DNA from: Schistosoma mansoni
Taxonomy: Eukaryota; Platyhelminthes; Trematoda; Strigeidida; Schistosomatidae
Direction: 5' to 3'
Assembly (NCBI RefSeq): GCF_000237925.1
Contig: NC_031495.1
Coordinates: 46,661,262-46,725,261, forward strand
DNA: 64,000 nucleotides
The notes under the pieces were generated by a model. That model made no database searches. It was given only the letters and a program-made list of their open reading frames with translations, and had not been told where the DNA came from. Position numbers and translations under genes: made by a program. Of this stretch, positions 35,348-46,581 are shown in pieces; the first letter of the stretch is position 1; the number at the start of each line of letters is the position of its first letter.

Positions 35348-35795
35348 GATTTATGTCTTTTGAATGAATTTTCTCAAATATTTTTTTAAAATGTATCATG
35401 ATTAGATTGTCAAACGAACCAATCTCATCAAGTAAAATTATGAATGTATAAATGGAGGAGAGTGTTGTAAACCAAATGAATGACTTGACAACTAAATCCC
35501 AAATTATATTTGAGGTTTTTCTGTATAACCAATGCCGATGAAATGCAAATTTATGAGGAAATACAGTAATAATATATTCATTTAACCAATAAAATAGACA
35601 TAAAATACAGTCATATATTTCAATATAAGATTTGTTTCGAATGATTTTTTGAATAGATTTAGTTATGATAAATTCTTCCCCACTTAAATTGGGTAAAAAT
35701 TGTGTAGGCAATGGTAATCTCAATGAAATGAGGGCATAAATTAAAATTAAACTTGTAGTAACTATGCTTAGGATACAGATATGCTGATATAACAT
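35348..35795 (-). CDS. Gene B exon 1: tetraspanin-like TM1-TM3
   Basis: First coding exon of gene B, residues 1-149. The start MLYQHICILSI lines up with gene A's MWKLHSCILSI. Hydrophobic segments at about 5-26, 57-78 and 100-124 correspond to tetraspanin TM1-TM3, with a short first loop (LPTQFLPNLSGEE). The donor is ATAAATC|GTAAGTT in phase 1, as in gene A. It joins exon 2 as C|CT without loss of frame. The frame is open a little upstream of the ATG, so a further 5' exon is possible but not needed. Confidence 0.82.
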
Positions 35796-36107
35796 GTGAT
35801 AGTAATCTACTGTTGTATAAGCACGTTATCTATTTATTGATTGTATGTAGATTTGAATAAATTACTTAGTGTTGATTGAATTATCCATTGACTGAAATGA
35901 AAATTCAAGGTTAATAACATTCCTATGTATTGTAATATTGACGAATTAAAGAATAGCATTCATAGAGTGATTCAAACATAGTAAAGTTAACTTTTTGTTT
36001 GATTTTAACAACTAAATATGATTAAGATTATAGTCACTGAGCTGTAAAGCATAGTATTAAGAGATGAATACCGATTAAGGGATTTATACTAGAATATATA
36101 AGATATT
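35796..36107. other. 5' flank of gene B
   Basis: AT-rich sequence upstream of gene B. No promoter element assigned. Confidence 0.3.
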
Positions 36108-36110
36108 GGA

Positions 36111-37033
36111 CCGGAGTCAGACAAGGCTGTCTACTCTCCCCATTCCTCTTCCTTCTAGTGATTGACTGGATTATGAAGAATTCGACATCTGAATGGAAAT
36201 ACGGAATACAATGGACAGCTCAGAATCAATTAGATGATTTGGACTTCGCAGATGACTTAGCCCTCCTCTCTCATACACACAAACAAATGCAGATGAAGAC
36301 AGCAAATGTAGCGGCAGCCTCCGCATCAATAGGCCTCAACATTCACAAAGGAAAAAGCAAGATTCTCAAATGCAACACGGAGAACACCAACCCAATCACA
36401 CTTGATGGCGAAACTCTGGAAGAGGTGGAAACATTCACGTACCTGGGGAGCATCGTTGATAAACAAGGAGGATCGGATGCAGATGTAAAGGCGAGGATTG
36501 GCAAAGCAAGGGCAGCATTTCTACGATTAAAGAACATATGGAACTCAAAACAACCCTCAACCAATTTCAAGGTCAGAATCTTTAATACGAACGTCAAGAC
36601 AGTTCTACTGTATGGAGCTGAAACGTGGAGAACTACTACGACCACCATCAGGAAGGTACAAGTATTTATAAACAGTTGTCTACGCAAAATACTCAACATC
36701 CATTGGCCGGATGCTATCAGCAACAGCTTACTGTGGGAGAGGACAAACCAGCTTCCAGCTGAAGAGGAAATTAGAAAAAGACGTTGGAAGTGGATAGGAA
36801 ATACATTAAGGAAATCACAAATGTGCATCACGACTCAATCCCTAACTTGGAATCCGGAAGGGAAGCGGAAAAGAGGAAGGCCAAAGAACACACTACGCCG
36901 GGAAATAGAAGCAGATATGAAAAGAATGAATAGCAACTGGAAAGAACTGGAAAGGAAGGCTCAGGACAGAGTTGGATGGAGAATGCTGGTGAGCGACCTA
37001 TGCTCCTCGACGAGGGGTAACAGGCGTAAGTAA
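36111..37033 (+). CDS. RTE2 LINE: RT palm end to C-terminus, open but 5'-truncated
   Basis: Best-preserved RTE2 copy. The insert runs 36108-37050. It is open from the RT motif [14 protein letters not shown] through the catalytic box [10 protein letters not shown], then [44 protein letters not shown], a tail with [19 protein letters not shown], and a stop. The frame has no start of its own: the endonuclease and N-terminal RT are missing through 5' truncation, as is usual for target-primed LINE insertion. The 3' end carries a GTAA repeat run. Short repeats AGATATT at 36101-36107 and 37054-37060 are a probable target duplication. It is not autonomous despite the open frame. It lies upstream of gene B, on the opposite strand. 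Confidence 0.85.
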
Positions 37034-37060
37034 GTAAGTAAGTAAGTAATATTAGATATT

Positions 37061-38130
37061 CAATACTTCATAGTTTTCGATTTCTTGTGAATGATATAGC
37101 TTCAGTGTAATTTGACCATCACGCCCAAGTTTATAACAAGTTCTAGTAAACTCAAAGTGATTACTATGACATCGTTGGTATAATGAATATTTGGAGACAA
37201 TGAATGTTTAGGAGAATAAGTCAATCAGCCGGTTGTAAACAATGTAGAACCTGGCACATCTATACATCCGTCCAAGTTGCCATACCCCATAAGCACAGCA
37301 AAAAGAAATTATCATGGGAAATCCCATAATAGTAGAAGCATCATTAGAAAAATTATGGATTGGTGGAATGAAGAAAAATCTGGAAACTCAGGTCCCAAAG
37401 GAATAAAAAGAGTGAATGCACATGGGCCATCGTAAATAGATACTATAAATACTTCTAATATTACATAATAATCTTGAACTAACTTTTAGTACTTACCCTT
37501 TGAATAAAACAGTCCAGTACTTACTCATTTTACACGCATTTCAAGTTGATATGAGTTCACTGAAGTAAACCATCTTTATCTCATTCCCCTTCTATCCAAA
37601 AAAGTATTTTAGGATGAATTAAATTTTTGCCAGTTATAGCTATTGCACTCATTTTCATCATACAAAAAATGAATGAGTTTTACATGCTGAAAACATCACA
37701 GAAAGCAGGCATACAAATAACAAAAAACAACGTGTAAAACCAACAACTTTATCTGTAGTTCTTTTCTGATAAGTTTTTAGACAAGAATTTCTTCTGACAT
37801 TGTGCTAAGCAACTTGATATGTCACAGTTTTTCTCTCTCAGTAATGTCTTTTTTCTGATTTAATCAGCACTTCTTAATGACACCATGATGCTTTTTTTTA
37901 ATCGGCATTAGCTTTATTCATGAAATGTCTTCCCTCAATCAGACTGTGAATTTTTTTCATAAAAATTACTACTTCAAGTTTAAAAGAATGTTTATTGTGC
38001 ATAGTATAAGTTTTGTAATGTCATTTTAAATGGGTACATTTGAGACTTTAAACCTGTCTATGTATAATTTTGTGAATCTTTAATTTGATCAGTAAGTGTA
38101 GAAATCATAGAAATATTCAATTGAGTACCG

Positions 38131-38173
<43 letters not shown>

Positions 38174-38610
38174 TTATTGCATTTTAATGACATCAAGGCG
38201 CTTATTTTACCGACTGACAGGAGTTGATGAGCTACCGATAACGAGAAAAGAATAAATAACTGTATGTTTCTTGATGTAAATGATCATTATTCAATGTAAT
38301 GATAAGCTGTCCAATTTCCTTTCGACTATATTGGATTTAAATGTCTTCATTTTCCACTAGAAATACAGATGATCAACTGGTTGTTTTATTATCAACACAC
38401 TAAATAAAATGCTTTAATAAGATTATTCTAATCGTTGTCAGTCTGAGATGAATAGTATTTTATAAAGTATTTCAAAATACCACAATTATCAGCATGGTAT
38501 TCTAAGTTAATTGATATCTTCATTCATTAAATGTTTATATTTTTCTGAATGTTGAAGGAGTCATCCCTAGTTATTAAAATCTAAAAAAATAATTCAATCA
38601 AACGTTTTAG
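37061..38610. other. Unassigned stretch with one repeat-like patch
   Basis: 37195-37440 has higher GC and retroelement-like flavour ('gcacatctatacatccgtcc', 'gttgccataccccataagc') but no open frame. The rest is AT-rich with nothing recognised apart from the (TA)n tract. Confidence 0.3.
38132..38170. repeat. (TA)n microsatellite
   Basis: About 19 uninterrupted TA units. Confidence 0.95.
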
Positions 38611-38612
38611 TA

Positions 38613-38800
38613 TAAAGATGGATAGTGACTAGCAGTGGAATACAGGACGTGCGTTTCCTCCTATTTGTGACTCGTTAGATGGATGTACCTGCATCTCTGA
38701 ATTGATGTTCACTCTGAGACTCGAACCTAGTACCTTTCGCTTCAACCACCATCGCGTTATCTACTCAGCTACTCAGTCCTGATAGTCACTTGCTTGTGAA
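38613..38800 (-). mobile_element. SINE1 copy with broken hammerhead
   Basis: Minus-strand tRNA-like A and B boxes (tagctgagtagataacgc; ggttcgagtctc) are followed by a hammerhead module whose core reads CTAACGA and whose GAAA is preceded by AGG instead of ACG/GAC. Two core changes make it inactive. The cleavage-site side 'cgtcctgtattccactgc' is preserved. Confidence 0.75.
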
Positions 38801-38820
38801 GGTGAAGTTTAAATTCACTT

Positions 38821-38955
38821 AGTATTGTTTGTTTGAATCTCCCCATTGACGTTCGGGACCGCAATACGCAATACGCACAGTATGCAAATATGCCAATTAG
38901 AGACTGACCAGTGGCAGTCCTAAACATCAATGGGAAGATTAAAACAAACAATACT
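38821..38955. repeat. Shortened fold-back next to SINE1
   Basis: The outer arms (about 38821-38860 and 38913-38955) are inverted copies of each other and match the outer arms of the fold-back at 11246-11480. Most of the inner left arm is deleted. Confidence 0.6.
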
Positions 38956-38959
38956 AAGT

Positions 38960-39834
38960 GAAGTTTCAGTATAAAGTTTATTGCTCTATGTATTATGTTT
39001 CGTCTAGAAGTAAGAAAAAAATAATAATAAAAACTAACTATTAAAAGAAACGAACTATACAATCATTATCTCAGTCATAAAAATGAATAAAGTGTGAAAA
39101 AATCCGTTTCAATCATATTGTTTTCTTTTACTAATGCTAATAAAGTAGAATATTTAGTTATAGTAAATAAAAAAAAAGTTCGGCAACACTTGAAATAATA
39201 AAAAACGGTAATAAGTTGGTTTCCATTATGCACCTCATTAACGTAATTTCATCTAAAGTTAAATATGAATCTTAGTTTTAGATTAAAATGATTTAATTGG
39301 TGCGTGACATTCTGTAACTATAATCTATTTTTGTCATGATCATCAGTGATAAATTGTCGAAAAGAGGGGTGTTTAGTTAATTGTATATATATATATATGA
39401 ATTCCCTTGTCTATACAGTGAATTGACACATAAATCATTATTAAATTTCACGATGTGTCGACAATAAGATACACATACATGAATGGTAAACGACTTCGAA
39501 GCTCCAGTGTATCCATGATCTTATGTATATATATATATATTTGATAGATTATTTATCCGACATTTTTCATTGAAGATACACACGTTTAAGTATTGAAAGG
39601 AAATTAGAAAAAAAGTATGAAAACGATAATTAGCATGAAATAATGGCGAGTCACTCGTATTTATCTACTCACTTATTGAAAAGCATATTTATAATAATGT
39701 TTCATATATGAATAAGACGTGATATATTCACTAGGTTCATAAAAATAATACCATATTATATTGTCAATACCGACTGTACTTGCAGTCTAAATTACAATTA
39801 TCTTAAACGATTTTTGTGAGTATATAAGCAATGT
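38960..39834. other. AT-rich, nothing recognised
   Basis: Contains two short (AT)n runs (near 39385 and 39525) and no supported gene. Confidence 0.4.
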
Positions 39835-39998
39835 TGCATGCTGGGTAGCAATAGAATCTGGGACGTTCATTTCGTCTTATTTGAGATTCGTTAGCTGGAT
39901 GTAAACACTAAAACCTAAAGCCATTATCTTTCGCTTTAAACTCACATTGTGTTATCCGCTGAGCTACTGTGTTCAAATAACTACTGGCTTGTGAAATG
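39835..39998 (-). mobile_element. SINE1 copy, strongly decayed
   Basis: Minus strand keeps 'tagctcagcggataacac', 'gcgaaag' and the hammerhead end 'gacgaaatgaacgtccc', but the B box and core are eroded. Confidence 0.55.
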
Positions 39999-40305
39999 GA
40001 AATTAGTTTTGCATTATTCCTGAGGGTCTGCATCTTTAAGTTGTTGATATTAATAAATGTGATTGATCGATCTCTCTCAGGGTGCATCCTATGAACTTTA
40101 TTTAAATAGTCAATCCATCATTATCATACATATTCACATATAACTAATTTACTAAATTAAACGTTTTGACTTTTGTAACTATAGTTTGTAAGCTGTAGGT
40201 TAAACATTAAAGAAATAAAGTGGCCCCATATTATTTAGCCATTTTCAAGACAATGAACGGAATTATATGTATAAAGTATTAAATGTTTATATAACAGTTT
40301 ATGAA
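39999..40305. other. AT-rich, nothing recognised
   Basis: Flank of the LTR element remnant. The composition changes abruptly at about 40306. Confidence 0.4.
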
Positions 40306-41139
40306 ACAGTGGCCCGCGCTTTCGTCGAACGATGGGTAGCAAATTTCGGCTGCCCCTCAACCATCACTACAGACCACGGACGCCAGTTCGAATCTGGACT
40401 TTTCCGTTGTCTGACCTCACTAATAGGACTCACCCGCTTCCGAACGACCGCCTACCACCCACAAGCAAACGGTTCAGTAGAACGTTTTCATCGACAACTA
40501 AAAACTTCTCTATCAGCTACAAATGTTTCACAGTGGACAGACGCTGTTCCACTCGTCTTACTAGGTATCCGCAATGCATTAAAGGCTGACATTGAATACA
40601 CCGCTTCTCAACTCGTTTATGGAACGACACTCCGACTCCCAGGAGAATTCGTGGATCCTTCGTCTTCTTCAATGAACATAGATTTGAACTCTTACATGAG
40701 CAGGCTTACAAACGCAATGCGTTCAGTTAAACCTGCTTACACTCGACCACAATCAACTGATGTTTTCGTTCAACCTGACTTACGACATAGTACACATGTC
40801 TTCGTTCGTCGAGACTCACATCGACGACCCCTCGAATCCGCATACGAAGGACCCTTCAAAGTTCTTCAACGTGAACCTAAGTACTATGTAGTTGATAAGA
40901 ACGGCATGAACGATAGCATCAGTATCGATCGCCTCAAAGCAATGTACTTAAAAGGAAACCCTAGCTACGTCGATTTTCCTTCGGTAAAATCAAACTACAC
41001 GACTCCTACACTCGTAGTGCCCCACACGACAGCCGACACACACGTTGATACGTCGTCAACGCCGGAAAATAAACTTAAGACAACGCGTTCTGAACGAAGA
41101 GTAAGATTTCCAAAACATTTAAACGACTATTGCACGTAG
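40306..41139 (+). CDS. Gypsy-type LTR retrotransposon integrase, 5'-truncated
   Basis: Integrase C-terminal two-thirds, open to the stop at 41137-41139. The catalytic core has the second Asp in TITTDHGRQFES and the Glu in NGSVERFH, with exactly 35 residues between them (D35E). The zinc-binding HHCC region and first Asp are absent. The GPY/F-like module reads YEGPFKVLQREPKYYVV...SIDRLKAMYL, typical of Ty3/Gypsy integrases. The coding DNA is much richer in GC than its surroundings, and the frame happens to extend upstream into AT-rich flank to an ATG at 40267, which is not part of the element. Without RT, protease or the 5' LTR it cannot be autonomous. Confidence 0.88.
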   Translation, partial: TVARAFVERWVANFGCPSTITTDHGRQFESGLFRCLTSLIGLTRFRTTAYHPQANGSVERFHRQLKTSLSATNVSQWTDAVPLVLLGIRNALKADIEYTASQLVYGTTLRLPGEFVDPSSSSMNIDLNSYMSRLTNAMRSVKPAYTRPQSTDVFVQPDLRHSTHVFVRRDSHRRPLESAYEGPFKVLQREPKYYVVDKNGMNDSISIDRLKAMYLKGNPSYVDFPSVKSNYTTPTLVVPHTTADTHVDTSSTPENKLKTTRSERRVRFPKHLNDYCT

Positions 41140-41638
41140 GACACAAACTTTATCCTGAATTTCCTTTGCATTATTATAAAAAAAGTTTAATATGCTCATT
41201 TATATATTTTTAATCCAAAAAAACAAAACAATTTTTTTTACTAATAAGCGTATCATATTTTTATTAAAAAAAATTTTTTTCAATCTCTTTTACGCTGTCA
41301 CAAGCGTATTAGTTATTTACTTTTTTTCCGCTCACCTTGTGTCCGTACGCAAGTACTAGCGTATTTCGACATGCACTCACACGTTCTATTTTTTTTCTTT
41401 TCCAGGACGGCTGGAAAAGAACGATGAAGTCTATAAAGTACCGAGATTTTCGATTGTATTTTGCTTTACGATTACTATATTGTATTTCCTGGCTCTTTAT
41501 AGTAAGGAAAGGCAACCAGACGCTGCTAAACATAGCAAGATATCAGAAGAGTGTTTACCAACTACAAACTCATTGGGTTTAAACTTATGGCTGGCCACGT
41601 CTTAGGGTCATCACTACTTCACTAAGGGGAGAGTGATC
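41140..41638 (+). other. 3' untranslated part of the LTR element
   Basis: Poly-A/T-rich, then a segment with 'aggacggctggaaaagaacg', ending in a purine-rich run 'actaaggggagagtgat' (41620-41637) that is a good polypurine tract candidate. Confidence 0.5.
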
Positions 41639-42197
41639 TGTAGCTGTAAATAATTCCCCAAAATCAATAGCTTTTTAAGTGTTCAACATTGGATGCTGAC
41701 CACATTAGTTTAAGCGGACTTGTTTAGCTGAAGGCGTTCGGTCATGCATCCGCATCAGATCACGTCGGGCTCACCAATGTAGACCATCAGCGTTGATGAT
41801 CTATGTCGAATGATTGGAGGCCTACTCGAGTAAGATGGGAACGGTGTAACGAACAAGCTGAATTCGAAGTCATACCTCGCGACTAGCACCTTACGTGGAT
41901 TGCCCCATAGACGTATCAAGAGATCATGGATGCTCTGAAGACTGTACAACACAAAGGACGTTATTACAGGAGTATATTAGTTAAAGTAGATACAAACAAA
42001 AGTAGAACCACTGCCGCATGGGCCAGTCCATGGCGTATGATTGACTGATGCACGCTGATTGTCCTTGACCTTGACAATGATCGATGATCTGTTCGATATT
42101 TAGTGACCCGACTGCCAGATAATTTGGCTAGGGTTCAGTGACATTTCACTGACCCTGCACTATAGTTACCTACATTACCGTCCTTTAAAACTCTACA
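41639..42197 (+). repeat. Putative 3' LTR
   Basis: Begins TGTAG directly after the purine tract and ends CTACA, giving perfect 5-bp inverted ends over about 559 bp. The composition is element-like throughout. No second LTR lies in the window, so the right-hand boundary is tentative; the sequence to about 42320 could also belong to it. Confidence 0.5.
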
Positions 42198-42599
42198 GAT
42201 TTTAGCCCGATGTTAAAAAGAACTGGTAAATCGATTGACTGAATATAAATGAAATTCTATTCTTTTGAAAGTAACGGGCAGGGGGGTAACTCGATCTGAT
42301 CACTGAATTTAGATGTAACTCATTTAGAATGCAGTCTGTACATTTGGGTTTATTAGGGTGTTAAACACAAAATAACTAGGGTATTCAACAGCTAGGATTT
42401 CAAAAAAAATAGTTAAACAATACGTTTACAGAGTGGTTGTGAATTCACAAAAACCATCTAAGGCTATCTAATATAAAGTTTTAACATACGATAGTCCAGT
42501 ACTATGAAGATTTAATCAGAATCTTTCTAATTTATTCTCATACAAAATATTAAAGTGTAGCGAAAATCATTTTTAATATGCAGGAATTGATCTTATATA
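42198..42599. other. Unassigned flank
   Basis: 42275-42320 ('aacgggcaggggggtaactc') is G-rich and may be the true end of the LTR element. The remainder is AT-rich. Confidence 0.3.
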
Positions 42600-42672
42600 G
42601 TTGAGATCATGATTCAATTGAAGCTAGACCACCAAGGAAAACCTCGAAGCACTGGATGGCAGTTTCATCCTA
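42600..42672 (-). repeat. SINE2 3' fragment
   Basis: Reverse complement of the SINE2 tail ('gattcaattgaagctagacc', 'cactggatggc'). Confidence 0.6.
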
Positions 42673-44571
42673 TTTGGATCATTGAAAAATGTAAAATAAA
42701 ACAACAGCTATAACTTATTCTTATATTCATTTTTATTCAATCATCAATGAATTCCTTTTTATGAAAGTTTTAATTTTGATATTTTCTTATTTCTTATTAT
42801 AACGTAAGAATTTTGTGAAATGATAGTAATAAAATGTTTTCATAACGTGTTAAAAGTCAATTTTTTTTCTCCAATAATTTAATTAACTGTGATTTTTATT
42901 ATTTAAAAACATGTAGCCCTAGTTATATGTATGATGAAAAAGTCTTAGTGATGAAGGCAGTGATATTAATGGTGATTGTAGCACCGATAATGCTAAGGGT
43001 GTTAGTAGTAGTAGTAGTAATGATAGTGGTAGTAGTAGTAGTCGTGGTAGTAGTAGAAGAAGTAGTAAAATGGGTGAAGAAATGTAATAAACCCGTGACT
43101 AGGCATAGTTACAATATCAAACTTGTTTATAGATTTAGAAAAAAAGCAGGGAACTAATTCAATTTGTATGATATAGTACTGAGGTACATTGTAAATTGTT
43201 TCTTTTCAAATGCTGAATTGTTCTTCAAATTGGAACAAAATGTTTTTCACTGTCATGACTATCATTAGGTTATAAAACATTTGAATTCAAGCTTATTATT
43301 ATTTTATGTTATAATATGACCACCCAGTTAAACACATTGAAACAAGGATATATATAAATTTGCGTTAATGTGAATATGCATATAAAAACTTACTTTTGAA
43401 TAATGAACACCTCATAAAAATTCATTTATTCTAAAACTACTTCACCATCTTTTTCTTTATCCATTGGAAGTAAGTTTTATAGTCATATTGTAGTGAACAA
43501 GAACACGAGTGGGGACAATCGAATGTATTTAAGCATAAAATTACAGACTATCTCACTGAATTCTGATAACCATACAGTGAACAGTTAATTTGCAAAATAA
43601 CAATTAATTGTCTCAATCTTCACTGTTCCTTCTGTAAATAGCAGTCCGTCTTCTCTGATTTCATTGTTCATGCATTTTCGTACCGATTGCGCTTCATTGC
43701 TGTTCTTTCTTTATACATCTTCTGCCAAAATACATTCTATGTCTGACCATCGCCGGATACTACTATACGGATATAAGTAGACCATACCACAATATGACTG
43801 TAATTTGACAAAAAAACAATGAATTTTATAATGATTAGAGTCTTTTAACATATAATATTCAATATGAGTTCCGTGTCTCAATGTGTTAGTTTCTTTTATG
43901 TGTATTAAAGTTTTAACTTGAAAGATTTTATTTGACTGATTTATCCTCTTATAGTATTGTATACTGTTAACCTCTTTTACAAACTAGGCTAGAGAATAAA
44001 TTATACAAATATGTGATGGTATTTAAGGCTGTTTCGAATAAAATGTAATTTGTAGATAGCGAATTATTTTCTTAACATTTGCATTTCCTAGTATGATTAT
44101 AATTGATTTTCATTAATTCATTGAATTTCTCACTGTTCTTCATTCAAAGAATCGGGGATAATTGACGAATACTTCAAACCTTGATGTATTCCTAAATCTT
44201 CATTTACAGTGAAGTATGTCAAGAGTGGCAAGTGATTCTCAAGAAATTAGAAATTTAAATATTAGGCTGACAAACTCCACCTTATAATATAGGATAATGT
44301 TACGGAATTTATTCTGTAAAATATAAGATCTGTTAAAAATTGCATATTTTACTGGTCACTATTGGAACAGAGATTCTAGTGATCTATTCAATAGAACTGA
44401 TCTGACACAAAAAATTCTAAGACAACTTTCTGGAATATTCTAGAAAAAATTACATGATTTTATTTTAGTCCTAACATTGAATATTTACTCTTCCGTCACA
44501 TAACTCTGTATTATATGTTCTTACATATACGTGTTTTAGTAAATATAATCAAACGTAATAATAATAATGAG
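42673..44571. other. AT-rich, nothing recognised except a GTA repeat
   Basis: The open frame at 42927-43157 is produced by the trinucleotide tract and is not a gene. Confidence 0.5.
42993..43070. repeat. Imperfect (GTA)n trinucleotide tract
   Basis: Runs of GTA/GTG/GAA triplets with interruptions. Confidence 0.9.
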
Positions 44572-45670
44572 GTGACAAACTACATATTGACTATATGGAG
44601 AAAAAATTGGGATACAGTATTCTGATATTTGTGTGCTTATAAATATATACTTGTATTCAATACCGAACTTATGTAGATTTACTTAGAAATTCTCATTTAG
44701 AAGTTGAATTCATTTATTTGCTACAATTAATCAACAGTACTGAAAATGAATAGTGAATATGATAATAAGGGCAAAAAATATATAACATACTTTTTCTCTA
44801 TTGCCTCTGGTAATTTTATAATGATTAGTAAATGCATTGTAAAGACTGTCGAGTTTTTGATTGAGATCGTGAGTGGATCAATGTAAAGCCACTATCGGGA
44901 ACCTGAAAGCATTTTACGACCGTTTCGTCTTAGTATGGGATTTCTCAGTATTGCGCATCCAGACGCGGTTGAACTCCACTGATCTTAACCAAAAACTCAA
45001 CAATCTGAATAACCCTATACTGATAATTATCATGTGCTTACTAGTGACTAGCTTCAAGATGGATTTCCTGAGATTCTAATGAGAAGCCGTGACTAGTGGA
45101 GTTCAGCCGTATCTAGAATGAGGTGGTTACTCACTGAAGACAATAGTGTACTATGGTGCAATACCGTGGATTGCTTGAAGTTAGACATTTACACTTTTGG
45201 ATGCCGGATCAGTGGTCTAGAGATTAAACGTTTGCATGCGAGACTGAATGTATTGTGTTTGAATCCTTCTTGAGGGATCATGGACGCAAACGGCTAAGAA
45301 GTCTCATACTAAGACGAAACGGCCCTACAATGCTTCCAGGTTCCCGATAGTGGCTTTACATTGATCCACTCACGATCTCAATCAAAAACTCGACAGTCTT
45401 TACAATGCATATACTAATCATTATAAAATTACCAGAGGCAATAGAGAAAAAGTATGTTATATATTTTTTGCCCTTATTATCATATTCACTATTCATTTTC
45501 AGTACTGTTGATTAATTGTAGCAAATAAATGAATTCAACTTCTAAATGAGAATTTCTAAGTAAATCTACATAAGTTCGGTATTGAATACAAGTATGTATT
45601 TATAAGCACACAAATATCAGAATACTGTATCCCAATTTTTTCTCCATATAGTCAATATGTAGTTTGTCAC
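44572..45670. repeat. Long inverted repeat, near-identical arms
   Basis: Arm 44572-44905 is the reverse complement of 45337-45670. Positions pair with a constant sum (90242), so there are no net indels over 334 bp, and I saw only a few mismatches by eye. The arms continue at lower identity to about 44980 and 45265, inside opposed SINE2 copies. The central part (about 44985-45265) is SINE2 sequence. Confidence 0.9.
44985..45375 (+). mobile_element. SINE2 copy inside the long inverted repeat
   Basis: The 5' module, then 'gatcagtggtctagagatta', a B-box-like 'tgtgtttgaatcc' and a hammerhead region. The core is mutated to CTAAGAA and the tail is diverged. An opposed 3' SINE2 end lies at about 44858-44960 (minus strand). 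Confidence 0.7.
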
Positions 45671-45679
45671 TTAAATCAT

Positions 45680-46580
45680 CCTAAGCCTAATAATAAAAAA
45701 TAAACTAAAACTATGGTAAATACTTGTGTACATATATATATAACTCTCATAAATGAATAACAATCTATTTGGAATTCAATAATTTATTTATCACAATTGT
45801 AAAATAAATTGTCTTCTATATAGATTAATGAATTAGAAAATAAGAAAAGACAAGTGGTTAGTCGATCGAAAATAATTAAATTTTATTGAGGGTGTGTTCA
45901 TGAAAGAGTTAAGTAAACAGAAAGAGAACTAAAATAGTTATATATATATATATATAAGTATTTATCATTTCAGGAAACTTTAGTGTACATAACACTCTTC
46001 TCAATGTAATAGGATTAGGTGTCTATTTACGTACTCTTAGGATTAAATAATATGAGTATATTTTTGTGTTTGTTTATGTCAATAAATGTTTGTTGTTGCT
46101 TTTCTTAAAGACACATTCCATGTGTTGTATAGGTACATCTTATGGATTATATGAAATAGAAATGATATCAAAGAAAAAAAAATCAAGAATATGATTATGT
46201 TGATTAAGATTTTCTTTTCTTTTTTTTTGATGGAAATCATCTATACACAAGGGAATGTTTGGTTACATTTTATGATTTCAGTAAAGAATAAACAAACTTT
46301 GCAATTTTATTATTATATTTTATTATTGAACAATGAAAACTGAATGGAATTTTTTAGTTTTCATAGATTTTGACTATTTCTTGGATTATTCTTGGATTGT
46401 TCCGTTGTACTATTTAAACTTGGATTATTGTTAATTTGGTTATTTATTCTCCGAAGAAGTGGCTTACACTGAGTCACGAAACGTCAGAAAATCTAATTTT
46501 TCTACTCATTGGGATATTACAAATATATTATTTATTTATTTCAACGACAGTTTTTAAATGACGAATAAATATCATTCTAT
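45680..46580. other. AT-rich, nothing recognised
   Basis: Includes a short (TA)n tract near 45940. No supported gene. Confidence 0.4.
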
Positions 46581-46581
46581 C

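Noticed and set aside
1014-35795. Genes A and B as a recent inverted duplication or assembly artefact
   Set aside because: The proteins are too diverged, intron lengths and repeat content differ, and only motifs and phases are shared.
42927-43157. 76-codon Val-rich open frame
   Set aside because: Produced by the GTA trinucleotide tract.
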